Assembly: GCA_017501885.1 (NCBI GenBank)
Contig: JAFVWA010000155.1
Location: 1-39,714 of the forward strand
Length of the DNA stretch: 39,714 nucleotides
Reading direction: 5' to 3'
Source: Clostridia bacterium
GTDB lineage: Bacteria; Bacillota; Clostridia; Christensenellales; Borkfalkiaceae
The notes beneath the pieces are model-generated. The model searched no databases. It saw only the letters and a list, made by a program, of their open reading frames with translations, and was not told where the DNA came from. The position numbers were made by a program, and so were the translations under genes. Below are positions 30,998 to 38,065 of this stretch, piece by piece. Numbering within the stretch: position 1 is the stretch's first letter; each line of letters begins with the position of its first letter.

Positions 30998-32383
30998 CTA
31001 TTTTCCTGTCATTGCGTAAGGATCTAATACCTTTTCTAAGGTTTCTTTGTCTAATATGCCTTCTTCTAAAATAAGATCCTTTACTCTGCGATTTTCTTTT
31101 AATGCACGCTTTGCAAGTGTTGCAGATTTCTTATATCCTATGATAGGACAAAGTGCAGTTACAATGCCCACGCTATTATAGAGCAAGTTTTCACAATGTT
31201 CTTTATTTGATACTATTCCGTCTATACAGTTAACTTTAAGCGTATCTACGGCATTTTTAAGACAAGTTAGCGACTCGAATAGTTTGTAGAATATAACCGG
31301 CTCGAATGCGTTTAGTTCGAGTTGCCCCGCTTCGGCTGCCATTGCGACGGTTACGTCGTTCCCTATTACCGCGAATGCCACTTGCGACACTACTTCGGGA
31401 ATAACGGGGTTTACTTTACCAGGCATTATTGACGAGCCGTTTTGCATTGCGGGAAGAATAATTTCTTCCAATCCCGTTTTAGGTCCGCTACTCATCAAAC
31501 GTAAGTCGTTGCACATTTTAGATAGTTGAACGGCAAGCGTTTTTAAGCCACCTGAAACAAACACGAATCCGTCTAAATTTTGCGTGGAATCAATTAAGTT
31601 TTCCGCTTGTTTTAAGGGCAGATTCTTTATCTTTGAAAGTTCTAAAACTACTGAATTAACGTAAACTTTGTTTGCATTTATAGTAGTTCCAATTGCCGTT
31701 CCGCCAAGGTTTAACGAATACATTTGCTCGGTTGCGCATTCAAGCAAGTCAAGAGCTCTCTTAATGCCCGAAGCATACGCTGAAAATTCCTGTCCTAAGC
31801 GAATGGGAACGGCATCTTCCAACTGAGTTCTACCCATTTTTAAGATATCCTTAAACTCGTCGGCTTTTTGGTTTAGTGAACTCACAAGCGTAAGGACGCT
31901 TTGTTTAAGAGATAAAAACATATCTATAACAGTGAGTTTCCCTGCCGTTGGAATAACGTCATTTGTAGACTGAGAACAGTTTACGTGGTCGTTTGGGTGG
32001 CATAAGTATTCGCCTTTCTTACCGCCAAGAAGTTCGGTTGCTCGGTTTGCTATAACTTCGTTAACGTTCATATTGACGGTAGTCCCTGCTCCACCTTGTA
32101 TAGCATCCGTTATGAAATCGTCGTTAAACTTGCCTTCTAACACTTCGTCACATGCCGTAACTATTGCATTACACATAATTTCATCAATGTTTTTTGCGTA
32201 AAGGTTAGTGAGTGCAGCCGCTTTCTTTACCAAAACAATATTATTTATAAAAATTTGATTCATTTTATTTCCGCTTATACGAAAATTTTGGTATCCCCTT
32301 AACGACTGAACTCCGTAGTATGCGTTAATAGGAACTTGCAAACTCCCTATTGAATCACTTTCCGTTCTTGTTCTCTTTGCCAT
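30998..32383 (-). CDS. aspA: Aspartate ammonia-lyase
   Basis: The 461-residue protein belongs to the aspartase/fumarase superfamily. N-terminal VPINAYYGVQSLRGYQNF, IQGGAGTTVNMNVNEVIANRA and HPNDHVNCSQSTNDVIPT are typical, and GSSIMPGKVNPV holds the catalytic Ser loop. The AYYGVQ...NF form and the NMNxNEVIANRA block favour aspartase over class II fumarase. The reaction is L-aspartate to fumarate and ammonia. The frame extends to 32443, but ATG 32383 has AAGGAG and follows a TTGACA promoter, giving the usual length. It stands alone, convergent with the decarboxylase-like gene. Confidence 0.9.
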   Translation of the reverse strand: MAKRTRTESDSIGSLQVPINAYYGVQSLRGYQNFRISGNKMNQIFINNIVLVKKAAALTNLYAKNIDEIMCNAIVTACDEVLEGKFNDDFITDAIQGGAGTTVNMNVNEVIANRATELLGGKKGEYLCHPNDHVNCSQSTNDVIPTAGKLTVIDMFLSLKQSVLTLVSSLNQKADEFKDILKMGRTQLEDAVPIRLGQEFSAYASGIKRALDLLECATEQMYSLNLGGTAIGTTINANKVYVNSVVLELSKIKNLPLKQAENLIDSTQNLDGFVFVSGGLKTLAVQLSKMCNDLRLMSSGPKTGLEEIILPAMQNGSSIMPGKVNPVIPEVVSQVAFAVIGNDVTVAMAAEAGQLELNAFEPVIFYKLFESLTCLKNAVDTLKVNCIDGIVSNKEHCENLLYNSVGIVTALCPIIGYKKSATLAKRALKENRRVKDLILEEGILDKETLEKVLDPYAMTGK

Positions 32384-32412
32384 AAACTCGCTCCTTGTAG
32401 CGTTTTTATATG

Positions 32413-32440
32413 ATTTTATACTTTTGTGGCAAAATGTCAA
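32413..32440 (-). promoter_or_regulatory. Promoter of aspA
   Basis: Minus-strand -35 TTGACA (32435-32440), 16-bp spacer, -10 TAAAAT (32413-32418). Confidence 0.75.
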
Positions 32441-32553
32441 CAAATAAAGAAAACAAAAGAAAAGTTTTAACTTTATATAAATAATTATTGTTATAATTTT
32501 ATATTTATAAAGTTTATTATATTATAATTTACTTTTAATAAAATTGATAAAAC

Positions 32554-32580
32554 AAAAAACCGTAGCAAAAACTACGGTTT
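32554..32580 (-). terminator. Terminator after the NagB-like gene
   Basis: Stem AAACCGTAG/CTACGGTTT (32557-32565 and 32572-32580), followed on the minus strand by a T tract. The AT-rich remainder of the 32441-32596 gap shows nothing else. Confidence 0.85.
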
Positions 32581-32596
32581 TGATTTTATTTAGTTA

Positions 32597-33355
32597 TTAA
32601 AGCTTTGAAGCGCTGTCGCTATCAAGATAAAGTATTGCGTTTTCCTGAGTTCTTAAAACGGTTGCAGGACAATGCTCGCCAATTTCACCGTTAATCGTTT
32701 GATATACTGCGTTCGCCTTTGTTTTTGCAGGAACTACGCAGAAAAGGTAAGGTGCTTTTACCAAGGTGGGAACGGTTAACGTTATTGCGTGCGTGGGAAC
32801 TTTTTCTATGCTTGCAAAACAACCGTCGTTAACTTGTTGCTGACGGCATACTTCGTCAAGTTTAACGGGTTTAACGGCAAATTTATCGTTAAAATCAGCA
32901 ACGGGTGGATCGTTAAACGCGATATGCCCGTTTTCGCCTATACCCATAACTACTATATCTGTTGGGTTATCTGCAAGGATTTTAGCGTATCTTTGAGATT
33001 CCTTTTCGGGATCGGTTGCGCTTACGTCTATATAATTTATGCTCTTAAAAGGCACTAAGCCAAAAATATGGTCTTTTAAGAAATTTCCAAACGCTTGTGG
33101 CGCGTCTTTGTCAAGACCGATATACTCGTCCATATGGAAAGCGTTTATTCTATTCCACTCTATATCCTTATCGTTAACGAGAGCTTTAAGCATATCGTTT
33201 TGAGAAGGGGCCGCGGCGAAAATCATATTGATTTCCGCCTTGGCCATTAAGAGATTGATGATCGTATTTTTAATGTCTTTTGCGGCATCTTCGCCCATTA
33301 AGACTCTGTTTTCATAAACGTTTACTTTTAATTTGTCTTTATAAAAAGATTTCAT
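32597..33355 (-). CDS. NagB-like glucosamine-6-phosphate deaminase, variant active site
   Basis: The 252-residue protein is recognisably NagB: NAFHMDEYIGL (Asp76, equivalent to E. coli D72), VVMGIGENGHIAFNDPP (about 136-151), and VPTHAITLTVPTL. E. coli NagB has GNDGHIAFNEP with D141, H143 and E148 in ring opening; here these positions are Asn142, His144 and Asp149. The N-terminal phosphate-loop (PTGGTP) is PSQNDM near 50-55. So the ring-opening and phosphate-binding parts differ, and the substrate may not be ordinary GlcN-6-P. A second group of NagB-like proteins with such changes is found beside Gfo/Idh genes. It overlaps the isomerase gene by ATGA and has AAGGAG. Confidence 0.82.
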   Translation of the reverse strand: MKSFYKDKLKVNVYENRVLMGEDAAKDIKNTIINLLMAKAEINMIFAAAPSQNDMLKALVNDKDIEWNRINAFHMDEYIGLDKDAPQAFGNFLKDHIFGLVPFKSINYIDVSATDPEKESQRYAKILADNPTDIVVMGIGENGHIAFNDPPVADFNDKFAVKPVKLDEVCRQQQVNDGCFASIEKVPTHAITLTVPTLVKAPYLFCVVPAKTKANAVYQTINGEIGEHCPATVLRTQENAILYLDSDSASKL

Positions 33356-34191
33356 AATAACTCCTTAAGACATTTTACAGCATCGCTAAACGCCGTTTGT
33401 TGGTCGGGGTATTTGTAAGGATTATCAAACGACTTACCAACGAGTGCATTTAGCCCTGCAAACGTTTGCAAGTGTGGTTCTAAGGTTATAAAGGTAGGTT
33501 TTTTATCAGACGCGTCATACTCGCCTAAAATTTCCTTAATCTTTGCTTCGCCCTTGCCTGCTGGAACGATTGCGCCTGCATATAGAGAGTCTTTAATATG
33601 GAAGTATTCAACGTAGTCTTTTAAGAGAGCGTATGCTTTTTGTGGATCATAACCGTCAAGCACAAAGTTACCCATATCAAAAACGCACTTTAAGTCACCC
33701 TTAAACTCATTAAGCAACTCTAAGCATTGCTCTGGACCTTCGCCATATATAAGCGCTTCGTTTTCGTGACAGAGCGTTACCCCGTAAGGCTTAGCAAGTT
33801 CTAAGAGCTTGCCTAAACTGTCGATAACTTGATTTTTGCAGTCTTGTCTTGTCTTATTCTCGGGGAGATAGAAACTAAATACTCGAATATTCTTTGCACC
33901 TAAAAGGTTAGCGTGTTCGAATATCTTTTGGGCGGTCGCAAAATGCCCTTCTAAGTCACCGTCAAGTTTAATCTTTCCGATAGGTGAGCCGATAGAAGAA
34001 ACGCTTAAGTTATAGTCTTTTAACTTTTTGACCATTTCCAAAACGTCTTCTTTTGTCATTTCAGAAATATTTTTTCCGTCGGCATGGCGAACTTCTAAGT
34101 ATGGAAAACCAAACTCGTTCATTGCCTTACATTGTTCTATAAAATTGTCAGAATATTCGTCTGCGAACGCAGAAAGCATAAACTTATTCAT
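33352..34191 (-). CDS. Sugar phosphate isomerase/epimerase (AP_endonuc_2 TIM barrel)
   Basis: The 279-residue protein has the metal-binding pattern of the family: LCHENEALIYG (Glu), CVFDMGNFVLDGYD (Asp), YFHIKDSLY (His) and TLEPHL (Glu). N-terminal FADEYSDNFIEQCKAMNEFG is typical of IolE/IolI-like proteins. Expected activities are sugar or inositol dehydration, epimerisation or beta-elimination on a keto-sugar. It lies between a Gfo/Idh-like gene and the NagB-like gene, both of which probably share its substrate route. Four-bp overlap with nagB-like; 2-bp gap to the previous gene. Confidence 0.85.
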   Translation of the reverse strand: MNKFMLSAFADEYSDNFIEQCKAMNEFGFPYLEVRHADGKNISEMTKEDVLEMVKKLKDYNLSVSSIGSPIGKIKLDGDLEGHFATAQKIFEHANLLGAKNIRVFSFYLPENKTRQDCKNQVIDSLGKLLELAKPYGVTLCHENEALIYGEGPEQCLELLNEFKGDLKCVFDMGNFVLDGYDPQKAYALLKDYVEYFHIKDSLYAGAIVPAGKGEAKIKEILGEYDASDKKPTFITLEPHLQTFAGLNALVGKSFDNPYKYPDQQTAFSDAVKCLKELL

Positions 34192-34193
34192 TG

Positions 34194-35063
34194 CTAAACT
34201 TCGTATTCCTTAACTGCTTCTTCTTTACCCGACTTTAACGCTCTTTCAATTGCGTTTAAGATAAATACAGGAGAGATAAATTCTTTGTTGTCAACCTTTT
34301 GGTCTGCGCCTGAAAGAATTTCATAAAATTCGTCAAACTCACTTTCAAAACAAGCGTCGGTTATATCAAGAGCGCCGAATTTATCCCCTTCTTTTGCCAT
34401 GCGAACTGCTGAATAACTGAATACGTTATCGGTAAATACGCCAACAACGTCAAAACCTTGGTATCTAAATACTACGGTTACCGTCTTTTCGTTTTGAACG
34501 GCAGTTACGCTCTTTGGGAATCTTCCAAAAATCTCACAAACGGCTTCTACTAAGTGTTGAGAGTAAAAATAGAATCCACCGTGTGGGTTTTCCATTTTAA
34601 CAGGACAACGAACTACACCTGATAAGGTTTCACCGTTAACGTTTTCTGCAAAGTCCTTTTTGAGTTCCTTTACAAAATCTGCATACTTAATACATGAACC
34701 GCCTGCAATTTTTACGCCGTGCTTTTTAACCAAAGAAATAAGTTCTAAACTTTCTTCTTCTTTAACGGTTATAGGCTTATCGATAAACATTGCTTTTGCC
34801 GTGCCAAAGTAGGGTTTTGCATACTTTAAGTGATTGTCGCCGTGACGAGCAACTACTACTACGCCGTCTGCTTCGCCTACTGCTTGGTCATAACTTTCCA
34901 TCATTGGAATACCAAACTTGGTGTTAAGGTTTTCCATTGGTGCGGTTTCGTGGCTATAACAACCGATAACTTCTATATCGCTGTATTTTGGGTTGTTTTT
35001 AATAATATTCATAAAAGTTGCTGCATGAGAGTTTTCGCAACCTAATAAAACTATCTTTTTCAT
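34194..35063 (-). CDS. Short, atypical Gfo/Idh/MocA-like protein (second module)
   Basis: The 289-residue protein begins MKKIVLLGCENSHAATFMNI, where a Gfo/Idh protein would have GxGxxG; the EKP site is FIDKPITVKEEES. GVVVVARHGDNHLKYAKP is a normal family feature. It has no standard NAD motif, like the protein at 24236-25072, and could be a non-classical dehydrogenase or a binding partner of the canonical protein at 35069-36148. It starts 5 bp after that gene ends, with AGGAAG upstream. Confidence 0.75.
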   Translation of the reverse strand: MKKIVLLGCENSHAATFMNIIKNNPKYSDIEVIGCYSHETAPMENLNTKFGIPMMESYDQAVGEADGVVVVARHGDNHLKYAKPYFGTAKAMFIDKPITVKEEESLELISLVKKHGVKIAGGSCIKYADFVKELKKDFAENVNGETLSGVVRCPVKMENPHGGFYFYSQHLVEAVCEIFGRFPKSVTAVQNEKTVTVVFRYQGFDVVGVFTDNVFSYSAVRMAKEGDKFGALDITDACFESEFDEFYEILSGADQKVDNKEFISPVFILNAIERALKSGKEEAVKEYEV

Positions 35064-35068
35064 ATCAA

Positions 35069-36148
35069 TTAAAACTTCCTAGGTAATGGATTTTGCGCGT
35101 GGCAAGTTTCAATAACGCCGATGATGTCTCTTGCCATTTCTGCGGTTACGTAAAGTTCTTTCTTTGCGCCCGTCAATACGTTATAGATGTCCTCGTAAAG
35201 TCTTGCCGTGCCAGAGCCGAATGCGTCCCCGTCAAAGTTGCCTTCTTCTTCGTGTGTAATAAGTTTTTCTCTACAATAGATAGGCTCTCTGTTTTCGTCT
35301 GCTAAGAAGCCTTCTACAACAGGTTGTTCAGGGTTTTCGCCTTCGATGATATACTTCATCTTATAGTAAGAACCGGTGTTACACTTAAAGCAACCTTTTG
35401 TTCCCATAATCTTTAAGTTATAGTCGGTATATGCGTCGTTAGAGTGCATTTCTACGTCGATTAATGGCTTGTTTGGAGCGGTTATAAGAATTTTTGCAAC
35501 GTCTTCTCCATCACCACAAGTGAGTGCTTTATCGAGCATTGAGTAAACTACTTTTGCTTGTTCGTCAAAGTCTAAGAAGCCGAGCGCCATACCGATTGGG
35601 TGAGGTCCTGTATTGTAAATTGATCCGCCCATCTTCTTTTGTAAGGTTTGCCAGTCCCAACGACGTGCAAAGTTATTGTATCTAATGTTGATTTGTTTAA
35701 TTTCGCCAAGAGTTCCGCTCTTTGCAAGTTTATAAGCAAAACCGAAGAATGGTGCGAAGAAGGTTTGTTGGAATACCGCAAGTAAAACGCCCTTTTCCTT
35801 TGCGATTCTGATAAGGTCGTCACATTCAAAACGGTTTCTTGCAAAAGGCTTATCTACTAAAACGTTAAAGCCGTGTTCTAACAAGTCCTTAGTTACTTCA
35901 TAGTGTTCGTTAGAAAAGCTTACGTTTACTACTAAATCAAGTTCGTCTTTAACTGCATAAAGTTCTTCGTGGCTTGCAAATACCTTGCATCCAGGATATG
36001 TAGTTAAAGCACGTTCTCTTCTAATATCATCTCTTTCTACAACGTATTTAACGTTGAAGTGTTTGTTGTGTTCGCTGTTTAGGTGCAAGCCGTGGATGTT
36101 CTTTCCGCTTCTGCCCTGACCGATAATGGCTAAGTTCAATTTTTTCAT
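35069..36148 (-). CDS. Gfo/Idh/MocA family oxidoreductase (first gene of second module)
   Basis: The 359-residue protein keeps GQGRSGKNIHGLHL (GxGxxG), VLVDKPFARNRFECD (DKP in place of EKP) and GGSIYNTGPHPIGMAL with the active-site His. Expected role is NAD-dependent oxidation or reduction of a sugar or polyol. AGAGGTG precedes the ATG. First gene of a four-gene operon (Gfo, short Gfo, isomerase, NagB-like) divergent from the AraC gene at 36283. Confidence 0.88.
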   Translation of the reverse strand: MKKLNLAIIGQGRSGKNIHGLHLNSEHNKHFNVKYVVERDDIRRERALTTYPGCKVFASHEELYAVKDELDLVVNVSFSNEHYEVTKDLLEHGFNVLVDKPFARNRFECDDLIRIAKEKGVLLAVFQQTFFAPFFGFAYKLAKSGTLGEIKQINIRYNNFARRWDWQTLQKKMGGSIYNTGPHPIGMALGFLDFDEQAKVVYSMLDKALTCGDGEDVAKILITAPNKPLIDVEMHSNDAYTDYNLKIMGTKGCFKCNTGSYYKMKYIIEGENPEQPVVEGFLADENREPIYCREKLITHEEEGNFDGDAFGSGTARLYEDIYNVLTGAKKELYVTAEMARDIIGVIETCHAQNPLPRKF

Positions 36149-36174
36149 TGTTTCACCTCTATGGTTTTTTCTTT

Positions 36175-36203
36175 ATTTTACAATGTAATATTGTCAATGT
36201 AAA
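36175..36203 (-). promoter_or_regulatory. Promoter of the second Gfo/Idh operon, with direct repeats
   Basis: Minus-strand -35 TTTACA (36198-36203), 17-bp spacer, -10 TAAAAT (36175-36180). The plus-strand octamer CAATGTAA occurs at 36181-36188 and 36195-36202, a 14-bp repeat within the promoter. Confidence 0.6.
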
Positions 36204-36225
36204 TGGATAAATATAACATTTTATA

Positions 36226-36254
36226 TTGCAAAAAGTGAACAAATGTATTATAAT
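36226..36254 (+). promoter_or_regulatory. Promoter of the AraC gene at 36283
   Basis: -35 TTGCAA (36226-36231), 17-bp spacer, -10 TATAAT (36249-36254). The start is near 36261. Confidence 0.75.
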
Positions 36255-36282
36255 AATTAAAACACTCTTTTGTGAGGAGTTT

Positions 36283-37053
36283 ATGCAAATACTAAATTAC
36301 AATCATTCTACTATAACAAATGCCGAAAAAACGCGATTTTCTTTGCATTCTCATAACCATTACGAAATTATTTTATTCTTAAAAGGCAACGCTACACACG
36401 TCGTTGAAGACAGAAAATACAAGCTTTCTAACAACGATTTGATTATTATTCGTCCACCAACCTATCACTTTATACAAATCGACCACAAATGCGACTACGA
36501 AAGAGTTGATATTATTTTTAGTGAAAGGGCTTCTAAAAAACACATAATCGACCAAGTTGTAAACCAAATGGAAGTGGTGAATATTTCTTCTAATCCTATT
36601 GCACTTGATATTTTTTCTAAACTTACCTTTTACAAGCAACAACTCTCTGAAAAAGCATTTTCAGAAGTAGCCGTTCTCTTAGTTAGGGAACTTTTTTACA
36701 ACCTTTCACTTTTTAAAGATAACGTTAAAACACCGACGGCGCTTTCGCCTACCTTGTCGCAAGCACTTAACTATATAAACGAAAACCTTACGACGGTAAA
36801 AAGCATTCAAGAGATTGCTTCAAGCGTTTTCGTTACTCCGTCTTATCTATTTAGAATGTTTAAAGACGAACTTAAAACTTCGCCTAAACAGTATATATTG
36901 GAAAAGCGTTTGCTTTTAGCTCAAAATCTTATTTTAATGGGAAAACCTGCTACGAGTGTTTGCGAACAAAGTGGGTTTAACGATTACTCTACTTTTTACA
37001 AAAACTTCGTGAGATATTTTGGACATAAACCGTCCTTAGAAAAAACCGATTAA
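36283..37053 (+). CDS. AraC-family regulator of the second Gfo/Idh module
   Basis: The 256-residue protein has an N-terminal cupin (FSLHSHNHYEIILFLKGNATHVVED, typical metal/sugar-binding cupin with His cluster) and a C-terminal AraC domain (VKSIQEIASSVFVTPSYLFRMF; VCEQSGFNDYSTFYKNF; HKPSLEK). ATG 36283 has GAGGAG and follows its promoter; the frame upstream to 36226 is not needed. It is divergent from the second Gfo/Idh operon, the standard position for a local activator. Confidence 0.9.
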   Translation: MQILNYNHSTITNAEKTRFSLHSHNHYEIILFLKGNATHVVEDRKYKLSNNDLIIIRPPTYHFIQIDHKCDYERVDIIFSERASKKHIIDQVVNQMEVVNISSNPIALDIFSKLTFYKQQLSEKAFSEVAVLLVRELFYNLSLFKDNVKTPTALSPTLSQALNYINENLTTVKSIQEIASSVFVTPSYLFRMFKDELKTSPKQYILEKRLLLAQNLILMGKPATSVCEQSGFNDYSTFYKNFVRYFGHKPSLEKTD

Positions 37054-37078
37054 CCTAAATATTCTAAAACCAAAAACT

Positions 37079-37107
37079 AAAAAGCCGTTAGTAAACGGCT
37101 TTTTTAT
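37079..37107. terminator. Bidirectional terminator between the AraC gene and trxB
   Basis: AAAAAGCCGTT (37079-37089) pairs with AACGGCTTTTT (37094-37104) over an AGTA loop, flanked by T-rich sequence on both strands; it serves both convergent genes. Confidence 0.85.
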
Positions 37108-37147
37108 CTTTAGTGTATCTTTTGTGTTTTAAGTTTTTCGTTTGCTT

Positions 37148-38065
37148 TTAAGCATCTAAACTTTCAATATATAAGGTTGCGTTAGTTGCTGCAACGCCAC
37201 CATCTGCAACGGCTGTTACCACTTGGCGAACGCCTTTGGTTCTGCAATCGCCTGCTACGTATAAACCTTCGGTCTTGGTCTTACAGTTTTCGTCAGAAAT
37301 AATGTAGCCCATTTCGTCAAGGTCAACTAAGTTTGCAAACGCTTTGTTGTCAGGAATTTGACCGATTGCAACGAAAACCGCAGGGATTTCGTGAGTGCAA
37401 ATGTTTCCGTCTTTATCCTTATACTCTATGGCTTTAAGTTCTTTATCGCCGATAAAGTCAATAACGCTCGTTTGAGGACGCCATTCGATGTTTTCCTTTG
37501 ACATAAGCGCTTTTACGTGCGCTCTGTCGCCAAAGAACTTGTCAAACAAGGTGTATATATAAACCTTTTTACAATAGCTTGATAAAAGTAATGAGTATTG
37601 CAATGCGGTGTTTGCGTCGCCTATTACCGCTACTTCTTGGTCTTTGTAAAAAGCTCCGTCACAAATAGCGCAGTAATATACGCCCTTTCCAACTAAGTCG
37701 TCTCTATTAGACTTTGTTCTTAAATGTTTATGCTTAACGCCTGCGGCAATTATTACTGACTTTGCACTATACTCGCGATATTCGGTTTTAACCTTAAAGT
37801 TGCCTTCGCCGAGTTTTTCAATGCCTACTACCTTTTCGATTTCTAAGTCTGCGCCAAGGTCGGTTATTTGGTTGAATAAGTTATCGGCAAATTCTTCGCC
37901 ACTTATCATTCTTATAGAAGGATAGTTTTCAAGTCTTGGAGAGTTTGCAATTTGTCCGCCAAGGCTTTCGCTTTCTAATACTAATACTGTTTTACTGTTC
38001 CTTAAAGCGTAGAGCGCGGAGGTCATTCCTGCCGCGCCTGCGCCTATAACTATAACGTCATACAT
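37148..38065 (-). CDS. trxB: Thioredoxin reductase
   Basis: The 305-residue flavoprotein has IVIGAGAAGMTSALYA (FAD, residues 5-20), the redox pair CAICDG (CxxC), VAVIGDANTALQYS (NADPH-binding; the usual GxGxxA is GDANTA) and the C-terminal YVAGDCRTKGVRQVVTAVADG. It passes electrons from NADPH to a thioredoxin-like protein. The unusual GDANTA loop may alter cofactor preference. Its ATG overlaps the nrdD stop (TAATG), so it is translated with nrdD and most likely reduces that protein's own redoxin domain. Confidence 0.93.
   Translation of the reverse strand: MYDVIVIGAGAAGMTSALYALRNSKTVLVLESESLGGQIANSPRLENYPSIRMISGEEFADNLFNQITDLGADLEIEKVVGIEKLGEGNFKVKTEYREYSAKSVIIAAGVKHKHLRTKSNRDDLVGKGVYYCAICDGAFYKDQEVAVIGDANTALQYSLLLSSYCKKVYIYTLFDKFFGDRAHVKALMSKENIEWRPQTSVIDFIGDKELKAIEYKDKDGNICTHEIPAVFVAIGQIPDNKAFANLVDLDEMGYIISDENCKTKTEGLYVAGDCRTKGVRQVVTAVADGGVAATNATLYIESLDA

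Noticed and set aside
32441..32596. AT-rich stretch as a possible replication origin or riboswitch
   Set aside because: Only a terminator is recognisable; there are no DnaA-box clusters or conserved RNA structure I can see.
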